The notes under the pieces were generated by a model. That model did no database searches, was not told the DNA's origin, and saw only the letters and a program-made list of their open reading frames with translations. Source: Pelotomaculum sp. UBA1371 (GTDB lineage: Bacteria; Bacillota; Desulfotomaculia; Desulfotomaculales; Pelotomaculaceae). Taken from it: a stretch of 30,170 nucleotides of DNA. Within the stretch, counting starts at the first letter, position 1, and the number at the start of each line of letters is the position of its first letter. Positions 23,150 through 30,170 of the stretch are shown in pieces. The DNA lies in NCBI GenBank assembly GCA_002305915.1, contig DBRJ01000051.1, forward strand, positions 1 through 30,170. Direction: 5' to 3'. Made by a program: the position numbers and the translations under genes.

Positions 23150-23902
23150 TTATTTCTTCCCTATGGTTATTTTTATTTCGTCACCGGGATTATAATACTC
23201 CTGCTGAGCTAAAAGTCCGTCCAGTAACATCCTTAACCCTGCGACAAATGACGAGTTAACTTTTACTTCCTGCTGTCCGATAAAAAGGGATACCCTGTTT
23301 TTTACGTAAACACATTCCTCCCGCCTTCTCTCGCCCTTGAGAATTCCTGCAACAAGATCCCTGCAATTGCTGCCGCAAGCGTTACAATGATCCAGACCCT
23401 GAACAAAGGGCATTTTTTCAGTAACTTTTTCTTCAATTAAATCGACAAGTTTTTCGATATCCCGCAGGGGATTCAGCACCGGTACATTCTTGTATTTTGA
23501 TAATTGATTGGAAATACGGCCGGAAATCAAAAATACCAGATCATTCAACCGGCTTTCAATTTCCCCCGTCTCACCGGCACAGAGTATTTTAGGCAGGACG
23601 GTATCAGCTACGCCTTCCACAACAACATAATCATGATCAAAATAACTCAGGATCTTATCCAAACCCAGTTTTTGCGGGAAGAGAATACCCGTCTCCCTCA
23701 AACCCCTTGCCACCACCAGCTCCGAACCGGCCTGTTTATGTCTCCAGGTGTTGCTGCCCTCCAAATCAAGGGTAAATTTTTCAAAATGGATATTTTTAAC
23801 CGAACCCACCCTGTAACCCCTTCTTTTTAGTTCAGCAATAATATGTTCAATGGTTGTGGTTTTACCTGACAGGGAAACCCCAAATACTGAAAAAACTTTC
23901 AT
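23150..23902 (-). CDS. mobB: MobB-like P-loop GTPase with four-cysteine (Fe-S type) C-terminal region
   Basis: 250 residues. The P-loop is GVSLSGKTTT (residues 8-17), followed by GYRVGSVKNIHFEKFTLD and the DLEGSNTWRHKQAGS motif that defines MobB, which helps attach GMP to molybdopterin. After the GTPase domain come C173-x2-C176-x3-C180 and C197, a likely iron-sulfur or zinc site found in some anaerobes. No moa or moe genes are nearby, so a role in another cofactor is possible. ATG at 23902 has GAGGTGA 6 nt upstream. First of a two-gene unit with the kinase-like gene. Confidence 0.82.
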   Translation of the reverse strand: MKVFSVFGVSLSGKTTTIEHIIAELKRRGYRVGSVKNIHFEKFTLDLEGSNTWRHKQAGSELVVARGLRETGILFPQKLGLDKILSYFDHDYVVVEGVADTVLPKILCAGETGEIESRLNDLVFLISGRISNQLSKYKNVPVLNPLRDIEKLVDLIEEKVTEKMPFVQGLDHCNACGSNCRDLVAGILKGERRREECVYVKNRVSLFIGQQEVKVNSSFVAGLRMLLDGLLAQQEYYNPGDEIKITIGKK

Positions 23903-23984
23903 TTCAAATCACCTCTTTGCTTATGCCCTTTTATAATGCAGGATTCACGGGCGGGGGGGTACTCGATAAGTAAAAGACCCCGGT

Positions 23985-24029
23985 TCAGTTCTGTAAACAG
24001 GCCGCTCCGGGATACTTAGCGGACTCCAT
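23985..24029 (-). CDS. Possible 14-residue leader peptide
   Basis: MESAKYPGAACLQN, with a strong GGGGGAG site 6 nt before ATG 24029, lies between the Gx-type gene and the mobB-like gene. Just after its stop, a weak CCCGG/CCGGG pairing leads into GTCTTTT. It may be a leader peptide or chance. Confidence 0.25.
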   Translation of the reverse strand: MESAKYPGAACLQN

Positions 24030-24069
24030 GGCTGTCTCCCCCTGCCGCCAGGCGCGCTTTCCGGTCCGG

Positions 24070-24585
24070 TTAATCAGTCCATCTCAGATTTCGCTGGTTC
24101 AGGGAGAGGTACAATTGCCTGGTCAAGACACCAACGATATACCCGGTGATGACAGCAGAGAGCATCAGTACGGGCAAAAAAACATAAACCTGCCAGGACC
24201 GGACCAGCAGGGCCGCTATGAACAACTGGCCAAGATTATGGCAGACGGCTCCAACCATGCTGATCTTTACAATACTGACGACTTTATTAAAATATCTCCA
24301 CATTACAACCATGACCAGGGTGCTGAACACACCGCCAGTGAAACTAAATAAGAAGCTGACCGGATTGCCGGCAATTAGTGCTCCCATGAAACACCTGACA
24401 GCAACAATAAAAAAAGCATCCCTAAAACCCAGGGTCAGAATCGACAATAGAGTCATAACATTGGCCAGGCCCGGTTTAACACCCGGGGGTAGGCCGGGGA
24501 CAAGCACGGATCTTTCCACAATGTTTAACACCGTAGCCAGGGCCACAAACACAGCAATAACAGCCATCCTTCTCGTGTTAAACAT
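24070..24585 (-). CDS. Gx transporter family / heptaprenyl-diphosphate-synthase-component-I-like membrane protein
   Basis: 171 residues, five to six helices. It resembles the Hpre_diP_synt_I family (PF07456), which belongs to the Gx transporter clan with ECF S components such as BioY. Typical features are the N-terminal MAVIAVFVALATVLNIVE, the loop PPGVKPGLANVMTLL and GNPVSFLFSFTGG. In this operon it sits beside EcfT and two EcfA proteins, so the best inference is a substrate-binding S component. The substrate is unknown. ATG at 24585 follows GAGG. Confidence 0.85.
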   Translation of the reverse strand: MFNTRRMAVIAVFVALATVLNIVERSVLVPGLPPGVKPGLANVMTLLSILTLGFRDAFFIVAVRCFMGALIAGNPVSFLFSFTGGVFSTLVMVVMWRYFNKVVSIVKISMVGAVCHNLGQLFIAALLVRSWQVYVFLPVLMLSAVITGYIVGVLTRQLYLSLNQRNLRWTD

Positions 24586-24627
24586 GCATTAACCTCATCC
24601 TTTAAGATTAATAGGCGTCAGTATCGT

Positions 24628-25035
24628 TTAATAGGTAATAGTATCCACCCGGTCTGTCCATTCAGATGGACCTATAACAATCACTTTTAACTTATTTGGC
24701 GCGCACACCGAGATCTGGCCGGGCTTGCTCAGCCATCCCGTACTGACACATACTTGATTGGGGCAGTCAGCTTCTTTAATCCTGACTTTGCCTTCTTTAA
24801 GCTCTACCAAATTATAATGCCCCTCTGAGTCTGAAATTTTAATTTCTCCGGCTGAATTCTCAGCCAGCAGCATGCTCCGGTACAGCCGGCCGTTTTTATA
24901 AATCTCCACAGTTAAATTTTCCCCCGCAGGCCGGCCCTGCAGCAGGTAAAGCGCCGCCAAACTAACCAGAATCAGAGCAAGAAGGACGATAGTTAGATAG
25001 CAATCAAGCTTTTTCACAGGCTCACCGGCCCTCAT
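24628..25035 (-). CDS. NusG domain II (NusG_II) protein, membrane-anchored
   Basis: 135 residues. One N-terminal helix (YLTIVLLALILVSLAALYLL) is followed by an extracytoplasmic NusG_II domain with the conserved DCPNQVCVSTGWLSKPGQIS and CAPNKL segments (three cysteines). The family is often adjacent to Gx-type genes in Firmicutes, but its role is unknown. Its ATG overlaps the EcfT stop (ATGA), so translation is probably coupled; no separate ribosome site is clear. Confidence 0.87.
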   Translation of the reverse strand: MRAGEPVKKLDCYLTIVLLALILVSLAALYLLQGRPAGENLTVEIYKNGRLYRSMLLAENSAGEIKISDSEGHYNLVELKEGKVRIKEADCPNQVCVSTGWLSKPGQISVCAPNKLKVIVIGPSEWTDRVDTITY

Positions 25036-25796
25036 CTTGAGTTTTTAGCCACCTGTAAAACATCAATAAAGTCCAGCATCAGCACTGCCAGAGTAGAGAT
25101 TATAAAAACAGCCATAACAAGATAATCCAACCTGCTGTATCTTAAAACCCGCAGGTAGGTACGCCGCCGGTAAACCCTGAAGGCCCTTGCCTCCATCGTG
25201 ATGGACAGTTGTTGGGCTTTGATCATAACGCTGTTGAGCAGGGGTGTGAAAAAATGGCTATAAAATTTGAGCTTGTTTCTCCAGGCAATTTTCTGCAAGT
25301 CAACACCCCGGAGTTGGATTGCTACCAGAGTATCCTTGACCTCCTCCACAAAAACAGGCAAAAAACGAAATGCCACCATAACCATAAAGGCGATCTCATA
25401 AGGAATTTTCAACTGGACCAGGGCAAGAATATAATCTTTGGAGTTGCTGGTCATGATAATCATCGCCGAGGCAAAAAACGTAAGCATTCTGAACAAGATG
25501 CAGAGCGCTGAATTAATTCCATGAGCCGTCAGGACGGGAACACCCCCCAGGGAAAGCAGCACTTCTCCCCCTGGAGCAAAGGCGCTCTGAATGAACAGCA
25601 TTGCCAGCAACAGAGGTATCAGTTTTTTAAATTTTGCTGTAATCCCCAAAAAGTTTACGCGTAATAGTGATAGTACAACCAGCGTAAAGGCAAACAAAAG
25701 CAGCAATAAACCGGGTGTATTAAGAAAAACAGCCAGAGTTGACAAACACACAATAACTACTATCTTGGTCCTGGGATCAATATTGATCATGTTCAT
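25032..25796 (-). CDS. ecfT: Energy-coupling factor transporter transmembrane protein EcfT
   Basis: About 254 residues with five to six helices and the two cytoplasmic Ala-Arg coupling motifs of EcfT: AIQLRG and TMEARAFR. These couple ATP hydrolysis by EcfA to the S component. The longest frame begins at GTG 25835, overlapping the EcfA stop, but ATG at 25796 or 25790 (MNMINIDPRTK) is better placed after AGGA/AGGGA. Central gene of the operon. Confidence 0.9.
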   Translation of the reverse strand: MNMINIDPRTKIVVIVCLSTLAVFLNTPGLLLLLFAFTLVVLSLLRVNFLGITAKFKKLIPLLLAMLFIQSAFAPGGEVLLSLGGVPVLTAHGINSALCILFRMLTFFASAMIIMTSNSKDYILALVQLKIPYEIAFMVMVAFRFLPVFVEEVKDTLVAIQLRGVDLQKIAWRNKLKFYSHFFTPLLNSVMIKAQQLSITMEARAFRVYRRRTYLRVLRYSRLDYLVMAVFIISTLAVLMLDFIDVLQVAKNSR

Positions 25797-25831
25797 TCCC
25801 TGTCCTTTTACCATTGATACCAGTATTCGGG

Positions 25832-26491
25832 TCACAACTCTAAGAACTGCCCGCCTTCCAGCTTGAGCATCCTGGTGGCGTGCCTGCCAATGAATCTATG
25901 GTCATGGCTGATTATAACCACACCCCTATCTGAAGCTGCTATTCTTTCCAAATAATCACCCAATAGTTTTTTCCGGTGAGGATCGAGACCTGTTGTCGGT
26001 TCATCGAGAACAAGCATATCCGGTTCCAGGGCCAAAACCGCCGCTATGGCCAGTCGCCTCTTTTCCCCCTCACTTAAACTCAAGGGGAAAGACCGGGAAT
26101 ACCTGGTCAACTCAAAGTATTCCATGATCTCGCCTGCTTTACGGGATACCTGGTCCGGGGGCATGCCGAGATTCTGCAAGCCGAAACTAATTTCTTCCTC
26201 CACCGTCTCACAAAACAGCTGTTTGCCGGGGTTTTGAAAAACATAACCAATCTTGCGGCCGATTTGGGATAGGGTCAGGGATGCCAGGGTTTGTCCACCG
26301 ACCGTGATTGAGCCTGTTGATGGTTTCAGGATGCCGGTAATCAGCTTGGAGAATGTGGTTTTACCGCTGCCGTTGGGTCCCGTGACAGCAGTTATCCCCT
26401 CTTTTTGGATACTTAAATTGACCTCCCTTAAAGCGGGTCTCTTTTGGCCCGGATAGCTGAAACTGACATCAATTAAATCTATAAACCCCAT
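25832..26491 (-). CDS. ecfA: EcfA-type ABC ATPase
   Basis: 219 residues, slightly short for EcfA (about 270-290) because it ends soon after the H loop. Walker A GPNGSGKTT (residues 38-46), Q loop VFQNPGKQLF, signature LSLSEGEKRRLA (LSEGE instead of LSGGQ), Walker B MLVLDEPTTGLD and H loop ISHDH are intact. It pairs with the next EcfA to drive the ECF transporter. The start overlaps the neighbouring gene by 13 nt, and a GGGG-containing site lies inside it. Confidence 0.92.
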   Translation of the reverse strand: MGFIDLIDVSFSYPGQKRPALREVNLSIQKEGITAVTGPNGSGKTTFSKLITGILKPSTGSITVGGQTLASLTLSQIGRKIGYVFQNPGKQLFCETVEEEISFGLQNLGMPPDQVSRKAGEIMEYFELTRYSRSFPLSLSEGEKRRLAIAAVLALEPDMLVLDEPTTGLDPHRKKLLGDYLERIAASDRGVVIISHDHRFIGRHATRMLKLEGGQFLEL

Positions 26492-27243
26492 CTGTCCATC
26501 CCCGGCTCCTCCTCGAATTTCAATTTGTGTCGGATCAGGAATTCCCGCTCTCCCAGCACACCTGATGCTTGTCCGTCTCTGATCAACAATCCGTTTTCAA
26601 GTATGAGAACACGATCGGCAATGGACACGGTTTCCAGATCATGTTCCACAATTAAAATGGTTTTGCCCCTCCGGCGTAAATCACAAAGGATATCATTAAT
26701 TTTCCTTTTAGCGTCCCGGTCCAGCTGGGCCATTGCCTCATCAAGCACCAGGACGCCGGGGTCAAGAGCCAGGACTGCGCCCATGGCAACCAGATGTTTC
26801 TGCCCGCCGGATAAGTTGTTTGGATTTGCATGCCTTAAGTCATTGATTCCCAGGAGTTCCAAGACGTTGTTTACCCGAGCCGCCACCTCTTCCACAGGAA
26901 GGCAAAGGTTTTCCGGCGCAAAGGCTATTTCATCTTCCACAGTGGGTAAAAAAAGCTGCGTGTCGGGATCCTGGAAAACCAGTCCAACCTCCAGAGCCAG
27001 TTGAGCAACTTTGTGATCTTTCGTGTCCTTTCCGTTTACCAGGACCCGTCCTGTCATTTCACCTCCGAGCAAGTGGGGGATAATACCGCCCAAACATTGA
27101 CATATGGTGCTTTTGCCGCACCCACTCAAACCCAAAAGTGCTACTATCTCCCCTTTTTCAACCGTGAAGCTGATGTTTTTCAGGACCTCTCCGGCTGCCG
27201 GCTGATACCTGAAACTAAGCCTGTCAACAGTAACTGCTCCCAC
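26479..27243 (-). CDS. ecfA: EcfA-type ABC ATPase, first gene of the ECF operon
   Basis: 254 residues. Walker A GLSGCGKST (38-46), Q loop VFQDPDTQLFLP, signature NNLSGGQKHLVA, Walker B VLVLDEAMAQLD (Ala-Met in place of the usual Pro-Thr after DE) and H loop IVEHD. It forms the asymmetric ATPase pair with the neighbouring EcfA. GTG at 27243 follows GGGGCGG with a short spacer. The gene begins 20 bp after the phosphatase gene, so read-through is possible, but the functions differ. Confidence 0.92.
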   Translation of the reverse strand: MGAVTVDRLSFRYQPAAGEVLKNISFTVEKGEIVALLGLSGCGKSTICQCLGGIIPHLLGGEMTGRVLVNGKDTKDHKVAQLALEVGLVFQDPDTQLFLPTVEDEIAFAPENLCLPVEEVAARVNNVLELLGINDLRHANPNNLSGGQKHLVAMGAVLALDPGVLVLDEAMAQLDRDAKRKINDILCDLRRRGKTILIVEHDLETVSIADRVLILENGLLIRDGQASGVLGEREFLIRHKLKFEEEPGMDRWGL

Positions 27244-27263
27244 ACAGCCGCCCCTCTCTAACG

Positions 27264-28832
27264 TTATTGCAGAATCACAGGGTTCACACCGGCGGCGCTG
27301 GTTAAGCAGTCAACAATACAGGCCTTGATTACATCACCCTCCCGGACATTAAAACCAGCCTGGGCAGAATCAACCTGGTCAAAATCAGCTCTGGCGGCGT
27401 TAAGTCCAAGCTGACTGCCGTTTCTTTGATGTGTGAAAACCACTGTCTCTATACCATTATGGGGAGCAACCGGTGTAACGCCCACCGTAAAGTATTTGAA
27501 CCCTGCCACACCGGCATTGACAGTCATTGTCTTGATGCCGTCCTTAGTTGTCCCGGTGGTATAGGCAGAATCGGGCAGGGGAGAAAGTGTGTAGGCGGGG
27601 TTCTGCGGGGCCGTGCTTCCTTTGTTTATGGTATAGGTTTCAATCAGCTCACCGCTTGCCTCTTTAGCCGTCAGCGTCAAAACATCACCGTCAAGCTGGA
27701 TAATCTGATAGTTGCTGCCGGTCCGTTCAACAGCGATATAGGAGAACTCTCCGCCCCCCGGGTAGGTCTTGGAACCGGCATTTCCCATCACATAGACAAT
27801 ACCGTAAGCCGCCGGATCGGTCTGGACTTCTCCCTGATAAAGGGGGTGGGTCCGCATATACTGATGCTGGTGCCCCACAAAAACCATGTCCACCCTGTTC
27901 TGTTCCAAAACTGGGATCCAGTTTGCGCGTATGGACTTATCAATTTCCTTATAATCGTAAGTGGCCGGATAGGCCGGTACATGAAAAACGACAAACTTCC
28001 ACTCTTTTGTAGCGGCCTGGAGGTCTTCCTGCAGCCATTGCTTTACTCTTTCATCAGTGTTGTAGCTGCTGTCCAGTACTACAAAATGGGCATTCCCGTA
28101 ATCAAAGGAGTAAAATTCCCGCTTAAAGCCTTCCGGGCCGTTTTCCGGCAAGGCAAAGAAATTTAAATACATGCTCCCGTCGTGGTTGCCCAGGGCAGGC
28201 ATCACCGGGATCAAAGAAAATACGCCCGTCGCGGCATCAAGAAACTGTCCCCACTCATATTCATCGTCGCCGTTGTCCGTCAAATCCCCGCCCAAAAGAG
28301 CAAACTTGATTCGGGGACTGGCCTGATAAACTGAATTCAGAGTGTCGCCCCACTGGGCATACCCCGACTGCACATCTCCCATATACAAAAATTCAAATTT
28401 TTCCGTGTCCGCAGCAGTGGTAAAAGATAAAGCTTCGCTCCAGGCCCCTTCCCGGCCGACCCGGTAGATATACTTTGTATCCGGATTCAATCCCGCTATA
28501 TTCACTGTAAAACGGTAATTGGTGCTGTCGAATTTTGAACACCCGGCGCTGATTTCCTGAGCGCCGGCAAAGCTGCCGGTAAACCCGTCCGAGCTTAAGT
28601 ACTGTACGCAGGCAGGCTCATTGTCCGGCGTTAACCAGGTAATTGTCTGAGATCCAGCCGGGTCCCCAGTCCAGGTCAGAATAACCTGCTCAGGCTTTGC
28701 AGATTCATCTGCAATAGCATCCGGAGCAAGAAACCAGTAAGAAGCAACCAGGAGTAACAAAAAAACAAGACAAACAGTGCTGTTGCTTACTTTCGGTATA
28801 TTCCTTCGGGCGTACCCAAATCCAGGTTTCAT
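27264..28832 (-). CDS. Secreted purple-acid-phosphatase-like metallophosphoesterase
   Basis: 522 residues. A long signal or anchor (about residues 17-40) precedes a fibronectin-like N-terminal domain (about 45-140) and a metallophosphoesterase domain (about 146-345) with all metal ligands: GD (D153), GGD (D183), GNHD (N216, H217), H284 in FHVPAYP, and GHQH (H321, H323). A C-terminal beta-rich domain (about 430-520) is of unknown role. It should hydrolyse phosphate esters outside the cell. ATG at 28832 has AAGGAG 9 nt upstream. It is followed closely by the ECF operon. Confidence 0.9.
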   Translation of the reverse strand: MKPGFGYARRNIPKVSNSTVCLVFLLLLVASYWFLAPDAIADESAKPEQVILTWTGDPAGSQTITWLTPDNEPACVQYLSSDGFTGSFAGAQEISAGCSKFDSTNYRFTVNIAGLNPDTKYIYRVGREGAWSEALSFTTAADTEKFEFLYMGDVQSGYAQWGDTLNSVYQASPRIKFALLGGDLTDNGDDEYEWGQFLDAATGVFSLIPVMPALGNHDGSMYLNFFALPENGPEGFKREFYSFDYGNAHFVVLDSSYNTDERVKQWLQEDLQAATKEWKFVVFHVPAYPATYDYKEIDKSIRANWIPVLEQNRVDMVFVGHQHQYMRTHPLYQGEVQTDPAAYGIVYVMGNAGSKTYPGGGEFSYIAVERTGSNYQIIQLDGDVLTLTAKEASGELIETYTINKGSTAPQNPAYTLSPLPDSAYTTGTTKDGIKTMTVNAGVAGFKYFTVGVTPVAPHNGIETVVFTHQRNGSQLGLNAARADFDQVDSAQAGFNVREGDVIKACIVDCLTSAAGVNPVILQ

Positions 28833-29090
28833 TTCAACGTACTCCTTTAACTCAGAGTTTTCAACAGCTTCAAATTCTAAAAATATGGCCTTAAGGGATA
28901 ACTTTACATATTAAATTACTCAAAATACAGCTTATGGATGGCAGAAAGATAAATTTTGTTTAGCCCACCGATTGCTTAAAAAGCTGTTATCTGATGGTGA
29001 AAGCCGGGAGCGGAATAACCGCGCCCGGCTCATAACCGCAGCCGGCCGGCAATCCTTTCGGCCTGGGCGGAAGAAAACAGATTGGTAGTT
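28833..29090. other. Intergenic spacer between phosphatase and SLH genes
   Basis: 258 bp, AT-rich at the phosphatase side. It contains the inverted repeat at 29002-29030; no gene is supported. Confidence 0.5.
29002..29030 (-). terminator. Probable terminator of the SLH gene
   Basis: AGCCGGG/CCCGGCT arms with an inner CGG/CCG pairing and a short loop are followed on the minus strand by TTTCACC, a short T-run. It lies about 60 nt after the SLH gene stop. Confidence 0.5.
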
Positions 29091-30170
29091 TTATTTACTC
29101 AAGGCCTTAACAATAACCGTAACAGCCTCTGCCCTGGTGGCATTACCCTGAGGCCGGAAGGTGCCATCGGGGTACCCGTTGATGATCCCGTTCTCCGCTG
29201 CAGTGGCAACAGCCCCTTTAGCCCAGCCGGAAATAGCTGCGCTGTCGGTGAACTGGGGCTCTCCCGCTGCAGAAGGAAGCCCTGCTGCCTTGACGATCAA
29301 CACAGCCATCTGCTCCCGGGTGATCGGGTCATCCGGCCCGAAACTGTTCTCGTCGTAACCGCTGACGATACCGGCGGCGTAAGCACTGGCAATGTAGTCC
29401 CCGGCCCAGTGGCCGGCAGTATCGTCAAAGACCTTGCCGGCAGCAACATTGATATTGTAAGCCTTGACCAGGACTACGGCAAATTCAGCGCGGGTGATCC
29501 TGTTCTCCGGTTTGAAAGTCCCGTCGGGATAGCCGCTGATGCAGCCAAGTTCACTTAACTCTTTGATGGCTTCGCTGGCCCAGTGGGAAGCAGGAACATC
29601 GGAAAAGAGCTGTCCGGGAACCGGAGTAACCGGAACTGGTTCAGTGGTACCCGGTGCATCCGCTGCTTCCTCTACCAGCACCGCAAAGCTGGTGAAGTGG
29701 TCCACAGTGATTGTGATGGTGTTTCCGGAAATGGTGCCGCCCAGGTTTACCCACTGAGAGGAAGCCTCGTCGTAGTAGTAAACAGAGGGCTTCTCCCCGT
29801 CTGGTACTGAAGCTGGATCAAATTTAAAGGTCAGGGTGACCTTTTTGTTAAAACTGTAATCAGCGCTGCCGTTAACCTTAAAGTCGTAGACTGAGCCCAA
29901 GATCTTGAATCCTGAAGGGGCTGCCGGAGGGTCGCCGACCTTCTTAATGGTGACATCAACTTTCGAGGAGCCTTTTAAAGCCCCGGCCGGAATGTTAAGG
30001 GTAACATCGCTGCCCAGGCTGACCTTTCCTCCGGAGAAGGGGTTAATAGAGGCTTGCCCGGTGGTGCTGACTGCAGACGGGGTTCCGCCGCCGCCTCCGC
30101 CCCCGCCACCACCGCCGGGACGGCGGGTTATGGTAAGATTCTTGCTGGCAACATTACTGCCGGAGCCTGT
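29091..30170 (-). CDS. S-layer homology (SLH) domain surface protein, C-terminal part (cut by window edge)
   Basis: 359 residues are visible, and the frame is open to the right edge, so the TTG at 29900 is not the real start. In order: a fragment TGSGSNVASKNLTITRRP, a run of eleven glycines, a ZU5-like beta domain (KVSLGSDVTLNIPAGALKGS, DGEKPSVYYYDEASSQWV), an acidic/proline linker and three SLH repeats, each with the GYPDGTF/GYDENSF core and TRAE/TREQ end. SLH triplets bind pyruvylated wall polymers, so it is anchored on the cell surface. The missing N-terminal part would show its role. Confidence 0.92.
   Translation of the reverse strand, partial: TGSGSNVASKNLTITRRPGGGGGGGGGGGTPSAVSTTGQASINPFSGGKVSLGSDVTLNIPAGALKGSSKVDVTIKKVGDPPAAPSGFKILGSVYDFKVNGSADYSFNKKVTLTFKFDPASVPDGEKPSVYYYDEASSQWVNLGGTISGNTITITVDHFTSFAVLVEEAADAPGTTEPVPVTPVPGQLFSDVPASHWASEAIKELSELGCISGYPDGTFKPENRITRAEFAVVLVKAYNINVAAGKVFDDTAGHWAGDYIASAYAAGIVSGYDENSFGPDDPITREQMAVLIVKAAGLPSAAGEPQFTDSAAISGWAKGAVATAAENGIINGYPDGTFRPQGNATRAEAVTVIVKALSK

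Noticed and set aside
29900..29900. TTG at 29900 as the start of the SLH protein
   Set aside because: The frame stays open to the window edge with clear domain sequence upstream, so the true start is outside.

Overview
The window looks like a chromosomal segment of a low-to-medium G+C, spore-forming anaerobic Firmicute, probably of the Peptococcaceae/Desulfotomaculum-Pelotomaculum type. The evidence is strong GGAGG-type ribosome sites with many TTG and GTG starts, an Agr-type peptide signalling cassette, an ECF transporter operon, SLH-domain surface proteins, an iron-sulfur flavoprotein and a Firmicute-style RND pump whose adaptor is a lipoprotein. The genus is inferred from gene content, not proven. 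No tRNA, rRNA, CRISPR array, phage module or intact insertion sequence was seen.

Layout. 1-1026 (-): N-terminal third of a P-type Ca2+-like ATPase running off the left edge. 1434-3029 (+): vanadium haloperoxidase-family enzyme, followed by a 36-nt perfect palindrome. 3428-4754 (-): a small haem-type membrane protein and an iron-sulfur flavoprotein with a zinc ribbon. 5321-7927 (-): a four-gene signalling cassette made of a stand-alone membrane sensor-like protein, AgrB, a 40-residue AgrD pro-peptide and a membrane histidine kinase. 8127-9343 (-): GIY-YIG protein and DUF169 protein. 9657-13643 (+): M24 peptidase, asparaginyl-tRNA synthetase and an AbrB-type membrane protein. 13677-13847 (-): truncated GyrI-like gene. 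14071-18964 (+): TetR regulator, membrane-fusion lipoprotein and RND permease, with a clear promoter/operator ahead of the regulator.

19463-22383 is an area of gene decay. It holds an intact thioesterase and a lipocalin-like gene, a NlpC/P60-type N-terminal protein fused out of frame to half a copper-amine-oxidase stalk domain, the tail of a histidine kinase closely related to the one in the Agr cassette, and a frameshifted tail of an ADP-ribosylglycohydrolase. 22384-23902 (-): a MobB-like GTPase with four cysteines, coupled to a phosphotransferase-fold kinase. 24070-27243 (-): a five-gene ECF-like transporter operon (two EcfA ATPases, EcfT, a NusG-II domain protein and a Gx/S-component-like protein). 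27264-30170 (-): a secreted purple-acid-phosphatase-like enzyme and the C-terminal part of an SLH protein, cut by the right edge.

The most interesting point is the Agr cassette. Its pro-peptide gene is short enough to be missed by ordinary gene calling. The kinase beside it is a HisKA/Spo0-type kinase rather than a classical AgrC, no response regulator is present, and a separate membrane protein that looks like a sensor domain without a kinase is translationally coupled upstream of agrB. A decayed copy of the kinase tail lies 15 kb away.
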